Of a DNA stretch of 64,000 nucleotides, positions 25,243 to 33,832 are shown one piece after another (within the stretch, counting starts at the first letter, position 1; every line of letters starts with the position of its first letter). The notes under the pieces are model-generated. The model was given only the letters and a program-made list of their open reading frames with translations, had not been told where the DNA came from and made no database searches. Source of the stretch: Vibrio penaeicida (GTDB lineage Bacteria > Pseudomonadota > Gammaproteobacteria > Enterobacterales > Vibrionaceae); contig NZ_JAUYVM010000023.1 in the NCBI RefSeq assembly GCF_030689305.1, positions 20,294 to 84,293 of the forward strand, given 5' to 3'. Position numbers and translations under genes: made by a program.

Positions 25243-26991
25243 ATGAGTAGTGTCTCTCTTCCACAGTCAAAAGACGACACAGGACAAAAAGGCCGTGGTT
25301 TGCTGAAAAAAATTCGTGAAGATTGGGGATTATATTTATCCGCCATCATCATCGCCTTGTTCATCATCGTTTTTCTTTTTGTGCCCGTGTTAAAGGTCAT
25401 TTTTGTCGCTTTCCAAGATCAAGAAGGCGGCTTTACACTGGTTAACTTTCAAGATTTTTTTGGTTCTTCTTTGTTCCAAGAATCTTTCTTTAACTCTTTC
25501 TACGTTGCCTTCATGTCGGTGGTGGTGGCGTCTATTATTGCCATGCCTTTGGCGTACTTCACCAGCCGATTCCAGTTTAAAGGTACGGTGCTGATTCAAA
25601 CCTTAGGTATTGTGCCTCTTATCATGCCGCCCTTTATTGGCGCCGTCGCGATGCAATTGCTGTTTGGTGAAAACGGCACAATGAATTTGCTTTTGGACGA
25701 ATATTTCGGTTTCACAATCCCGGTTATGGAGGGGTTGAATGGCGTTATCTTTGTTCAAAGCGTTCACTATTTCCCATTCATTCTGATTAACTTATCTGCC
25801 GCATTGCAAAACATTGATCGCTCAATGGAAGAATCGGCGCAGTCACTGGGTTCTTCAGGCTTAAAATTGTTTAGAAGAATCGTGTTCCCACTCGCTATGC
25901 CTGGCTATGTTGCGGGGGCATCGCTGGTGTTTGTGAAAGTGTTTGATGATTTAGGCACACCACTTTTACTCAACGTAAACAACATGCTGGCTCCACAAGC
26001 GTATTTGCGCATTTCATCGGTGGGTATTTCTGATCCGATGGGGTACGTTATTTCGGTTATTCTCGTGGCATTTTCTGTGTTTGCGCTTTGGGTTTCTTTC
26101 CAAGCGTTAAAAGGAAAAGACTACTCCACCACACAAAAAGGCGGCGGCGGTTTATCCAAGCGTGAGCTTCGTCCTATGGAAATGGTGGGTTGCTATGCGG
26201 TGATTGCCCTGATCCTCATGTTGGTTTTGGCACCGCACTTTGCTTTGTTGCTGCTTTCGTTTGGTACGATTTGGAGCTTTAGCCCACTCCCAGACGGCTT
26301 CACAATTGATCACTACACCACCGCGATCACTCAAGCATCTGACTTCATCACCAATACTCTGCTTTACGCTGGTTTAGCGGGCGTTATTGATGTCATTTTG
26401 GGCACCGCCATCGCTTACCTTGTCTGGCGCACAAAAATGGTAGGACGAAAATGGCTCGATTTTGGTGCCATGGCTGCCCTCGCGGTACCGGGTGTTGTTC
26501 TCGGCATTGGCTATTTGCGTACCTTCTATGACGTTGAATTACCGATTGTCGGCACATCGATGGCAACGTGGTGGGGAATCATTGTGATTGCGTTGTCTGT
26601 ACGGCGCTTACCTTATGCGCTTCGCTCCTGCGTGGCTGCGTTACAGCAGGTTAGCCCTTCACTTGAAGAAGCATCCGAAAACCTAGGAGCAACCCGATCT
26701 CGAACCATCCGACGCATTGTCGTGCCACTAATGGCTGCAGGTATTTTAGCAGGGTTTGTCACCGCATTTGCCACTGCCGCGGTTGAGCTTTCCGCCACCA
26801 TTATGCTCGTTGCACAAGAATCGGATGCCCCATTGGCCTACGGCTTGTACATCTTCATGCAAAGCGCTGCTGGGCGTGGTCCTGGTGCTGCTTTGGGTGT
26901 GATTGCCGTAGTGATTGTTGGGTTAGCGACGTACTTGTCGCACACCATTGTTGAACGTACTCGCCAAGCTCACGGCGAAAAGAGTCATTAG
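25243..26991 (+). CDS. ABC transporter permease, two fused FbpB-type modules
   Basis: The inner-membrane permease has 582 residues from the ATG giving MSSVSLPQ, which has GGAG six bases upstream. Two homologous halves each have about six transmembrane helices. Each half carries the EAA loop that contacts the ATPase: EESAQSLGSSGLKLFRRIV near residue 205 and EEASENLGATRSRTIRRIV near 475. This fused layout is typical of Fe3+ (FbpB), hexose-phosphate (AfuB) and aminoethylphosphonate-like importers. It works with the binding protein before it and the ATPase after it. Confidence 0.92.
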   Translation: MSSVSLPQSKDDTGQKGRGLLKKIREDWGLYLSAIIIALFIIVFLFVPVLKVIFVAFQDQEGGFTLVNFQDFFGSSLFQESFFNSFYVAFMSVVVASIIAMPLAYFTSRFQFKGTVLIQTLGIVPLIMPPFIGAVAMQLLFGENGTMNLLLDEYFGFTIPVMEGLNGVIFVQSVHYFPFILINLSAALQNIDRSMEESAQSLGSSGLKLFRRIVFPLAMPGYVAGASLVFVKVFDDLGTPLLLNVNNMLAPQAYLRISSVGISDPMGYVISVILVAFSVFALWVSFQALKGKDYSTTQKGGGGLSKRELRPMEMVGCYAVIALILMLVLAPHFALLLLSFGTIWSFSPLPDGFTIDHYTTAITQASDFITNTLLYAGLAGVIDVILGTAIAYLVWRTKMVGRKWLDFGAMAALAVPGVVLGIGYLRTFYDVELPIVGTSMATWWGIIVIALSVRRLPYALRSCVAALQQVSPSLEEASENLGATRSRTIRRIVVPLMAAGILAGFVTAFATAAVELSATIMLVAQESDAPLAYGLYIFMQSAAGRGPGAALGVIAVVIVGLATYLSHTIVERTRQAHGEKSH

Positions 26992-27023
26992 AGTCTATTG
27001 ACCAATAAAAAAAGGAATTTCCC

Positions 27024-28100
27024 ATGAGTTTAGAAAACAGCCAACAAGTCGGCATTACCATTAAGGATCTCACGTTAGCATTTGGGGAAACCGAGGTGCT
27101 AAAAGGGGTGAATTTGGACATCCAGCCCGGAGAGTTTTTCGCCTTTCTTGGTCCTTCCGGTTCAGGTAAATCTACCCTGCTCCGCGCGATCGCAGGATTT
27201 GGCCCCGTCCCTAATGGACAAATATTGTTGGGTGATGAAAACGTCATCGAACAGCCACCGTGGAAGCGCAACGTAGGTATGGTGTTCCAAAGCTACGCGT
27301 TATGGCCGCATATGACGGTGCGTCAGAATGTGGCGTATGGCTTGGAAGAGCGCAAAGTGCCGAAACCAGAAATCAAAAAACGGGTGGATGAAGCGCTCAA
27401 CCTCGTCGGACTTTTTCATTTAGCTGAGCGCCGACCTTCGCAACTTTCTGGTGGTCAGCAGCAAAGGGTCGCCATTGCACGAACGGTGGTCGTTGAACCA
27501 CGCGTGTTGCTTCTAGATGAACCCTTATCGAATCTGGATGCGAATTTGCGTGAACAAATGCGACGTGATCTTCTTGATCTGCAACGTCAATTAGGATTAA
27601 CCACGATCTTTGTTACTCACGATCAAGAAGAAGCCAACACCATTTCAGATCGCATTGCGGTTTTGGATCAAGGCGTGATTCAACAGATCGGAGAACCCAT
27701 TGAACTCTACGATAACCCTGCCAATAAGTTTGTTGCCGATTTCTTAGGTACTGCGAACGTATTGAATGGGCAAATCACTGAATCTGGTGGAAGCAGTGTG
27801 TTCCAATCAGAATCCGGTATTCTTTTCCCGTATCAAACGAAGGAACGAGGCGATATTTCGTTGGTATTCCGACCTCAAAGCTTAGAAATTTGCCATTCCT
27901 CACCCAATTCAGACGCGATAAAGTTGGAAGGAAAAGTGAAACATCGAGAGTTTTTAGGTCACTTAGTGCGTTACGGCATCGATATTGGCGGCCAAATGTT
28001 AATGGTCGATGATCCTCACTTGCGAGGTTCGACCCATATAAGAAATGGATCCCCAATCTTACTGCAACTTAACCCTGATGAAATCGTTGCTTTAAGCTAA
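27024..28100 (+). CDS. ABC transporter ATP-binding protein (FbpC/PotA-like)
   Basis: The cytosolic ATPase energises the adjacent permease. It has 358 residues. The nucleotide-binding domain (about 10-240) shows Walker A GPSGSGKST, Q-loop MVFQSYALWPHMTV, signature LSGGQQQRVA, Walker B VLLLDEPLSNLD and switch His in VTHDQEEA. The C-terminal part (about 240-355) is a TOBE-type domain, common in iron and organophosphate importers. A Shine-Dalgarno AAAGGAA precedes the ATG. It is the last gene of the operon. Confidence 0.93.
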   Translation: MSLENSQQVGITIKDLTLAFGETEVLKGVNLDIQPGEFFAFLGPSGSGKSTLLRAIAGFGPVPNGQILLGDENVIEQPPWKRNVGMVFQSYALWPHMTVRQNVAYGLEERKVPKPEIKKRVDEALNLVGLFHLAERRPSQLSGGQQQRVAIARTVVVEPRVLLLDEPLSNLDANLREQMRRDLLDLQRQLGLTTIFVTHDQEEANTISDRIAVLDQGVIQQIGEPIELYDNPANKFVADFLGTANVLNGQITESGGSSVFQSESGILFPYQTKERGDISLVFRPQSLEICHSSPNSDAIKLEGKVKHREFLGHLVRYGIDIGGQMLMVDDPHLRGSTHIRNGSPILLQLNPDEIVALS

Positions 28101-28261
28101 CCTATTGACATCAATATCAATTATTAAAGAGCTGGTCTATCTTAGTCTGGCTCTTTCACATTTTCAGAAGAAAAATCAGAGAATAAGCGCATATTAGTTG
28201 TTGTATTCTGGAGACGGTGATAATAATTAAATTAACTGTCTGTTAAAGAGTGCTTAACGTC

Positions 28262-28897
28262 ATGGACTCGACCTACACCATCCTCATCGCCGATGATCAC
28301 CCACTGTTCCGTAATGCTTTATTTCAGTCGGTACATATGGCGATCAGCGGAGCCAATCTGCTTGAAGCCGATTCTCTAGCGGCTTTACTTTCCCTTTTGG
28401 AGAAAGAGCAAGAACCCGATCTTCTGTTGCTAGACTTGAAGATGCCCGGCGCCAATGGAATGTCTGGTTTGATCCAACTTCGCGCCGAATACCCAGATCT
28501 CCCAATTGTCGTTATTTCCGCAAGTGAAGAATCCAGCGTCGTCACTCAAGTTAAAAGCCATGGTGCGTTTGGCTTTATTCCAAAATCAAGCGACATGAGA
28601 GAGCTGGTGGCTGCACTCAATCAGGTACTCAACGGAGAACCTTTCTTCCCTGAAGGGATGATCACCAATAACGCTGCATGTAATGAGCTAAGTGAAAAGA
28701 TCGCCGCGTTAACCCCTCAACAATACCGCGTACTTGGTATGCTGTCCGACGGATTATTGAACAAGCAAATTGCGTACGAACTCAACGTTTCAGAAGCGAC
28801 CATCAAAGCACACATGACCGCCATTTTTCGCAAGCTCGGTGTCAAAAACCGAACTCAAGCCGTCATCTTACTTCAGCAGATGGAACCCGAAGCTTAA
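28262..28897 (+). CDS. crbR: CrbR-like LuxR-type response regulator (acetate switch)
   Basis: The protein has 211 residues from the ATG giving MDSTYTILIADDHPLF; a GTG four codons earlier is possible. The receiver domain has DDH near the N-terminus, phospho-Asp in LLLLDLKMPGANGM and K in IPKSSDM. The C-terminal LuxR helix-turn-helix includes LTPQQYRVLGMLSDGLLNKQIA and SEATIKAHMTAIFRKL. In V. cholerae CrbR is paired with the symporter-kinase CrbS and activates acs. Here CrbS-like and acs genes are in the same window along with a Na+/solute symporter, so I assign CrbR. The symbol is an inference from sequence type and context. Confidence 0.78.
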   Translation: MDSTYTILIADDHPLFRNALFQSVHMAISGANLLEADSLAALLSLLEKEQEPDLLLLDLKMPGANGMSGLIQLRAEYPDLPIVVISASEESSVVTQVKSHGAFGFIPKSSDMRELVAALNQVLNGEPFFPEGMITNNAACNELSEKIAALTPQQYRVLGMLSDGLLNKQIAYELNVSEATIKAHMTAIFRKLGVKNRTQAVILLQQMEPEA

Positions 28898-29005
28898 CCT
28901 CTGTCCTGACATTGCGATGACGTGAATTGAGCTCAATTTGATATTCTTCTAAGCCATGCACTCGCATGGCTTTGTCCCTCTCTTCATTAAGTCTGGGAGA
29001 CTTCT

Positions 29006-29632
29006 TTGCTCAGTATCTTGATCACTCAATTTGTCGTTTTATGGGCCGTCATTGATCCTATCGGTTCGGTACCTGTTTACCTTTCTCAAACTAGTCACCT
29101 AACACCTCAACAGCGAAGAAAAGTCGCGTTAAAAGCCGTCGCAATAGCAACGGGGGTTTTGATGTTTTTCCTCGTAGCAGGTCAACTTCTATTGGAAGCA
29201 ATGCAAATACCACTTCCAGCATTTCAAGCGGCCGGAGGACTGGTTTTACTGCTGTTTGCGCTAACAATGATTTTCGGCGAGAGTAAACCGGAACAAGAAT
29301 CCAAAATGGCACCAGACAACAACCAAGAAAATCTGGCTGATCTCGCTGTTTACCCATTAGCCATCCCTTCAATTGCATCTCCAGGTGCAATGATGGCCAT
29401 TGTTATGCTCACCGACAATTACCGATACTCGCTGGTCGATCAAAGCATCACTGCTGGTGTCATGTTGGCGGTACTCTTGATCACTTTGATTCTCTTATTA
29501 GGTGCAACGCATATCCAAAAAGTCATTGGCAATGTGGGTGCAGCCATCATTAGCCGTGTTATGGGACTCATCTTAGCCGCCGTGGCGCTCAACAACTTAT
29601 TGATCGGAATACGTGATTTTTACATCCAATAG
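29006..29632 (+). CDS. MarC family integral membrane protein
   Basis: The 208-residue inner-membrane protein has six predicted helices. The N-terminal signature FVVLWAVIDPIGSVPVYLSQT and the later PLAIPSIASPGAMMAIVML are characteristic of MarC/UPF0056 proteins, whose function is not established (the old link with multiple antibiotic resistance was not upheld). The only good start is a TTG preceded by GGGAGA. It lies between crbR and the symporter genes, on the same strand. Confidence 0.85.
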   Translation: MLSILITQFVVLWAVIDPIGSVPVYLSQTSHLTPQQRRKVALKAVAIATGVLMFFLVAGQLLLEAMQIPLPAFQAAGGLVLLLFALTMIFGESKPEQESKMAPDNNQENLADLAVYPLAIPSIASPGAMMAIVMLTDNYRYSLVDQSITAGVMLAVLLITLILLLGATHIQKVIGNVGAAIISRVMGLILAAVALNNLLIGIRDFYIQ

Positions 29633-29712
29633 TGGCTTAGACACACCCAAACATTAGACCTTCGGCTAAGTTAACAACGTGTTAACATCTCACTTTTCGG
29701 AACACTCATCTT

Positions 29713-29740
29713 TAAGCCCCCGTTTTTAGGGGGCTTTTTC
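29713..29740 (+). terminator. Rho-independent terminator after marC-like gene
   Basis: The hairpin AAGCCCCC-gttttta-GGGGGCTT is followed by TTTC. Confidence 0.85.
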
Positions 29741-29868
29741 ATTTCCTCGCCCAGACTAAAGTAGAAAAGAGTTCTTGATTTCATCTTGCTATTGTAAATC
29801 CTGATACAAATCGTTAACAACGAGCTGTTCATGTAATGAAGAGCATTCAATATCGTAAGGAGACGGCA

Positions 29869-30132
29869 ATGGCGTTCGAAAACAAAGAACGGGCAAAGGC
29901 CTACTGGGACAAAAACGTAAGACTCATGATTTCCTTGATGGCAATCTGGTTTGTAGTGTCATTCGGTTGTGGCATTTTGTTTGTTGATGCACTAAATCAA
30001 TTCCAACTTGGCGGATACAAGCTCGGTTTCTGGTTTGCGCAGCAAGGCTCAATTTACTGCTTCCTGGCAATCATTTTCTACTACGCGTGGAAGATGCGTC
30101 AGTTAGACCGCGAATTTGACGTGGACGAGTAA
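29869..30132 (+). CDS. Na+/solute symporter small subunit (DUF4212)
   Basis: The 87-residue protein has two transmembrane helices (near 18-38 and 50-70). The start MAFENKERAKAYWDKNVRL and the end WKMRQLDREFDVDE are typical of DUF4212 small subunits that always accompany a large SLC5 symporter. An AAGGAGA site precedes this ATG; an earlier in-frame ATG lacks one. The large subunit follows after 12 bp. Transport of a monocarboxylate such as acetate is inferred from the family and the acetate genes nearby. Confidence 0.9.
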   Translation: MAFENKERAKAYWDKNVRLMISLMAIWFVVSFGCGILFVDALNQFQLGGYKLGFWFAQQGSIYCFLAIIFYYAWKMRQLDREFDVDE

Positions 30133-30144
30133 GGAGTCGCTAAG

Positions 30145-31872
30145 ATGGATCTTAAAACAATTACATATTTAGTCGTCGGTGCCACCTTTGTAATTTACAT
30201 CGGTATCGCCATTTGGGCCCGCGCTGGCTCGACCAAAGAGTTCTATGTTGCTGGCGGTGGTGTAAACCCTATCGCAAACGGCATGGCAACGGCAGCAGAC
30301 TGGATGTCAGCAGCGTCGTTTATTTCGATGGCTGGCTTAATTGCCTTTATGGGTTACGGTGGTTCCGTATTCCTCATGGGCTGGACAGGCGGTTACGTAT
30401 TACTTGCTCTGCTTCTTGCTCCTTACCTTCGTAAGTTTGGTAAGTTCACAGTGCCAGAATTCGTTGGTGAGCGCTTTTATTCCAACACTGCCCGCGTTGT
30501 AGCGGTAGCGTGTTTGATCATCGCATCGGTGACATACGTTATCGGTCAGATGAAAGGGGTGGGTGTTGCGTTTGGTCGTTTCCTTGAAGTGGACTACTCA
30601 ACTGGTCTGTTGATTGGTATGTGTATCGTATTCATTTACGCTGTAATGGGCGGAATGAAAGGGATTACTTACACACAGATCGCTCAGTATTGCGTACTCA
30701 TTTTAGCTTACACTATTCCCGCAATCTTCATTTCACTTCAACTAACAGGTAACCCTCTACCTCAAATTGGTTTAGGTGGGACCATGGTCGGAACCGATGT
30801 CTACTTGCTCGATCGGCTTGATCAAGTCGTCACAGAGCTCGGATTCACCGAATACACCACCGCCGTTCGGGGCGATACGCTGAACATGTTCGTTTACACC
30901 ATGTCTCTGATGATTGGTACAGCGGGTCTACCTCACGTAATCATTCGTTTCTTCACTGTACCAAAAGTGCGTGATGCGAGAACTTCAGCAGGTTGGGCAT
31001 TGTTCTTTATTGCGATCCTTTACACCACGGCTCCAGCTGTAGCGGCAATGGCTCGCTTGAACTTAATGGACACAGTAAACCCTGCTCAAGGTGAATACTT
31101 GAAATACGACGAGCGTCCAGCTTGGTTCAAAAACTGGGAGAAAACAGGTCTTCTAGGATTTGACGATAAGAATGGCGACGGTGAAATTCAGTACACCTCT
31201 GACAAAGCAACAAACGAGTTAAAAGTGGACCGTGACATCATGGTTCTGGCAAACCCTGAAATTGCGAAGCTACCTAACTGGGTCATCGCATTAGTAGCGG
31301 CTGGTGGCTTGGCGGCCGCACTCTCTACTGCTGCCGGCTTATTGCTCGCGATATCGTCGTCCATATCCCACGACTTAATAAAAGGGGTTATTAATCCGAA
31401 CATATCCGAGAAGAAGGAGCTCCTCGCCAGTCGGATATCGATGGCGGTGGCAATTGCGGTGGCAGGCTATTTAGGCTTGAACCCACCCGGATTTGCTGCC
31501 GGTACCGTAGCCCTCGCCTTTGGTCTGGCCGCTTCGTCGATATTCCCCGCCTTGATGATGGGTATCTTCAGTAAGAACATCAACAAGGAAGGTGCAATCG
31601 CCGGTATGATTGCAGGTATTACGATTACTCTGTTCTACGTATTCCAACACAAAGGCATTTTGTTCATCGCCGATTGGAAATACCTAGAAAGCTGGGGCAG
31701 CAACTGGTTCCTAGGCATTGAACCAAATGCATTTGGTGCTATCGGTGCAGCCTTCAACTTCGCAGTCGCATTTGCTGTTTCTAAAGTAACCGCAGATACA
31801 CCACAAGAAGTGAAAGACTTGGTTGAGCACGTACGTGTTCCAGCCGGCGCAGGCGACGCTCAATCACACTAA
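30145..31872 (+). CDS. Sodium:solute symporter large subunit (SLC5, ActP-like)
   Basis: The 575-residue inner-membrane protein has about 13 helices. Typical SLC5 segments are ARAGSTKEFYVAGGG, ATAADWMSAASFISMAG near residues 48-64, GGMKGITYTQIAQYCVL and SRISMAVAIAVAG. A hydrophilic insert (about 310-365) includes DDKNGDGEIQ, an EF-hand-like acidic loop. It forms a two-gene operon with the DUF4212 subunit, with a strong AAGGAG site. It belongs to the VC_2705-type sodium:solute symporters and probably imports acetate or a related short-chain acid, given CrbR/CrbS and acs nearby. Confidence 0.9.
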   Translation: MDLKTITYLVVGATFVIYIGIAIWARAGSTKEFYVAGGGVNPIANGMATAADWMSAASFISMAGLIAFMGYGGSVFLMGWTGGYVLLALLLAPYLRKFGKFTVPEFVGERFYSNTARVVAVACLIIASVTYVIGQMKGVGVAFGRFLEVDYSTGLLIGMCIVFIYAVMGGMKGITYTQIAQYCVLILAYTIPAIFISLQLTGNPLPQIGLGGTMVGTDVYLLDRLDQVVTELGFTEYTTAVRGDTLNMFVYTMSLMIGTAGLPHVIIRFFTVPKVRDARTSAGWALFFIAILYTTAPAVAAMARLNLMDTVNPAQGEYLKYDERPAWFKNWEKTGLLGFDDKNGDGEIQYTSDKATNELKVDRDIMVLANPEIAKLPNWVIALVAAGGLAAALSTAAGLLLAISSSISHDLIKGVINPNISEKKELLASRISMAVAIAVAGYLGLNPPGFAAGTVALAFGLAASSIFPALMMGIFSKNINKEGAIAGMIAGITITLFYVFQHKGILFIADWKYLESWGSNWFLGIEPNAFGAIGAAFNFAVAFAVSKVTADTPQEVKDLVEHVRVPAGAGDAQSH

Positions 31873-31886
31873 TTAAAACACACGCC

Positions 31887-31913
31887 ACAAAAGCCCCGAC
31901 AGGGGCTTTTTTT
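31887..31913 (+). terminator. Rho-independent terminator of the symporter operon
   Basis: The hairpin AAAGCCCC-gaca-GGGGCTTT is followed by a T-run, 14 bp after the stop. Confidence 0.92.
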
Positions 31914-31965
31914 ATCTCCTCATCTGAGGCATTTTAGATAAAAGTCAGCAGGAAGAAGCCCAAAC

Positions 31966-32448
31966 ATGTTTAAAAACAAACACTTTATTATTGCCATGCT
32001 CATCGCCCCTATTCTTGCCATTATTGCGTATTTCGGTACAGATGCAGCAATAAGTGAGACTCCGCATGCCGCCAAAGAAGGGGAATCTTATAAACTGGCA
32101 AGCAAATCCAATTGCCGCTACACCAGCGGATTATGCAATATGGAAAATGGAGATTTTAAAGTTCAGTTTCGCTCGGAAGGGATTAAAGATGGTCAATTGA
32201 CGTTAACTTTAAAAGCGGATTTACCTTTAGAGGGCGCAAAGATCGCAATAGCAGACTCCCCTGACGATAAACGTATTCCATCAAAAATGCGTAAAATCGA
32301 TGCGCAAAACTGGCACTTAACCGTAAATGCTCCACAGAATGAAGACAGCAAGTTACTGATGGTGTTTCAATCTGGCGACACATTATATTACGGCGAAGCA
32401 AACACTCAGTTCGTGGTTTACGAAACGCTATTTACTGAAGACAAATAG
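31966..32448 (+). CDS. Membrane-anchored protein of unknown function
   Basis: I do not recognise the family with certainty. The 160-residue protein has one N-terminal hydrophobic segment (residues 7-24) that can be an uncleaved signal anchor, then a soluble periplasmic part with two cysteines close together (SNCRYTSGLCNMENG), probably a disulfide. The rest has alternating beta-strand-like stretches (QLTLTLKAD, WHLTVNAP, LLMVFQSG). It follows the symporter operon after a terminator, so it may have its own promoter. Confidence 0.7.
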   Translation: MFKNKHFIIAMLIAPILAIIAYFGTDAAISETPHAAKEGESYKLASKSNCRYTSGLCNMENGDFKVQFRSEGIKDGQLTLTLKADLPLEGAKIAIADSPDDKRIPSKMRKIDAQNWHLTVNAPQNEDSKLLMVFQSGDTLYYGEANTQFVVYETLFTEDK

Positions 32449-32547
32449 CTTATTGAAGAGAAAAATTCACTCAAGAGACGAGTTAATCTGAATTTTCCAC
32501 GATAGATCGATTAGCGAAATTCAGCCCTAAACAACATTAAAACTCCC

Positions 32548-32576
32548 CCAAAAACCGTCAATCTGACGGTTTTTCT
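32548..32576 (+). terminator. Rho-independent terminator after the 160-residue protein
   Basis: The hairpin AAAACCGTCA-atc-TGACGGTTTT has flanking A and T runs and can work in both directions. Confidence 0.8.
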
Positions 32577-32722
32577 ATTTCAGCTCAATCAGGTTAACCT
32601 TCGAGAAATTATAAAATGCCAGAACATTAATAAATACTAACAATTTGTCCATTGATAAGCATATGAATTAGAAATAATAATGCGCGCGAAATAATAGATG
32701 TATCAATCAGGAAATTATAAAA

Positions 32723-33325
32723 GTGAATAAAACAATTCTACTGAGCGCACTTTCTCTAGCTATCGCTCTTCCAGCACAAGCTCAAGAAGACAAAGCGCCA
32801 ACGTCAGTAAAAACAGAAGGCTTTTACGCAGGTTTGGATTTGGGACTTTCGGGAGAATCATCTGCCTCTGGAAAATCCATTTCTAGCGATAATCCATACA
32901 ACTCTGACCTAGATATTGCATCAGGCTTCCACCTTGGTTATGAATTCAAAGCCAACGACAAAATTAATGTTGCTGCTGAGTTAGAATTTTATAACTGGGG
33001 CAACTATAAAACGTTCTCAGATAGTGCAGCTGAAGCTTATATCACCAGCACAGCACTTAATGTAAAACCAAAATACTACGTCAATGACAACATCTATATC
33101 GGTGGTACTCTTGGCTACGGTTCATACACTCTTAATCTGGACTTGGTAAACAGCTTTGCAATTAAGACATCAAGTGAAAATGGCTTCATTTACGGTTTAG
33201 AAGGTGGATACCAGCACCACAATGGCGTTTTAGCTCGTGCTGGCTATAAAAAGACAAGTATTGAAGACGGCGGTATCACGTTAGACCTAAGTTCGTTCTA
33301 CGTAGGTATCGGCTACAAATTCTAA
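32723..33325 (+). CDS. Outer-membrane beta-barrel protein
   Basis: The 200-residue protein has a signal peptide ending PAQAQ. The mature part has about eight amphipathic strands with aromatic girdles (FYAGLDLGLSG, FHLGYEFKA, VAAELEFYNWG, NVKPKYYV, IYIGGTLGYG, FIYGLEGGYQ, GVLARAGYK, FYVGIGYKF), ending in Phe as barrel proteins do. It resembles the small opacity/OmpA-barrel type of porin-like proteins. The start is GTG with AGGAA upstream. It stands alone between terminators. The specific function is unknown. Confidence 0.85.
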   Translation: MNKTILLSALSLAIALPAQAQEDKAPTSVKTEGFYAGLDLGLSGESSASGKSISSDNPYNSDLDIASGFHLGYEFKANDKINVAAELEFYNWGNYKTFSDSAAEAYITSTALNVKPKYYVNDNIYIGGTLGYGSYTLNLDLVNSFAIKTSSENGFIYGLEGGYQHHNGVLARAGYKKTSIEDGGITLDLSSFYVGIGYKF

Positions 33326-33328
33326 TTT

Positions 33329-33357
33329 AAAAAGAGCGCCGAAAGGCGCTCTTTTTA
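33329..33357. terminator. Terminator between the barrel gene and the lipoprotein gene
   Basis: The hairpin AAAGAGCGCC-gaaa-GGCGCTCTTT with A and T flanks can serve both converging genes. Confidence 0.88.
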
Positions 33358-33373
33358 AAAAATTTTTCGCAGT

Positions 33374-33832
33374 CTAGAACGTGGATATATCCAAAATCAC
33401 CAAATTGTTTTGCCAATCAATTAAGTACGCGCCATCAATAAGCGGATCTTTGAAGAAAAAACATGCTTCATGTTTGCTCAATTTGCTTGAGAGCGAGAGT
33501 TCGAGGTCATCCAGCATTTTTGTTAGAATGACGTGTTTGTCATTGGGTAGATCAACTCCTTCAAGTATCGGGCAGTTGTTTAAGTCCGCTGGTAAGCTGT
33601 CAAACTTTATAACAGCGAAAAGCCACCACTGATTTTCTGAGGGAATGAGCCCATCGGGAGACGCTTTTCTTTTCCCTGTAATCCAATTTACCGAGACAGG
33701 TTGAAAGCCATTAAAGTTAATAAGCTTTCCTAACTTAACGGGATCTGTAGAGTCGTCTTTAGGTTCATGATCCGAATTACCCTCACATGCAAGAATTAAT
33801 ATGGAGACAAAAAAGATAATCAAGAGCCTCAT
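33374..33832 (-). CDS. Small lipoprotein, candidate immunity protein
   Basis: The protein has 152 residues with a lipobox (FFVSILILAC, Cys16) after a short hydrophobic leader, so it should be a lipoprotein. The mature part is acidic and has two further cysteines (NNCPILEG, HEACFFF). I know no family for it. Its ATG overlaps the stop of the 299-residue gene by 4 bp (ATGA), so it is translationally coupled and made second. A small lipoprotein encoded immediately after a leaderless cytosolic protein is the usual layout of an effector followed by its periplasmic immunity protein; this role is inferred only. Confidence 0.7.
   Translation of the reverse strand: MRLLIIFFVSILILACEGNSDHEPKDDSTDPVKLGKLINFNGFQPVSVNWITGKRKASPDGLIPSENQWWLFAVIKFDSLPADLNNCPILEGVDLPNDKHVILTKMLDDLELSLSSKLSKHEACFFFKDPLIDGAYLIDWQNNLVILDISTF

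Noticed and set aside
23800..28100. Ferric iron ABC importer (FbpABC)
   Set aside because: Subunit layout fits, but the binding protein lacks the adjacent tyrosines that bind iron and its regulators are Pgt-like. Iron is not excluded but is not supported.
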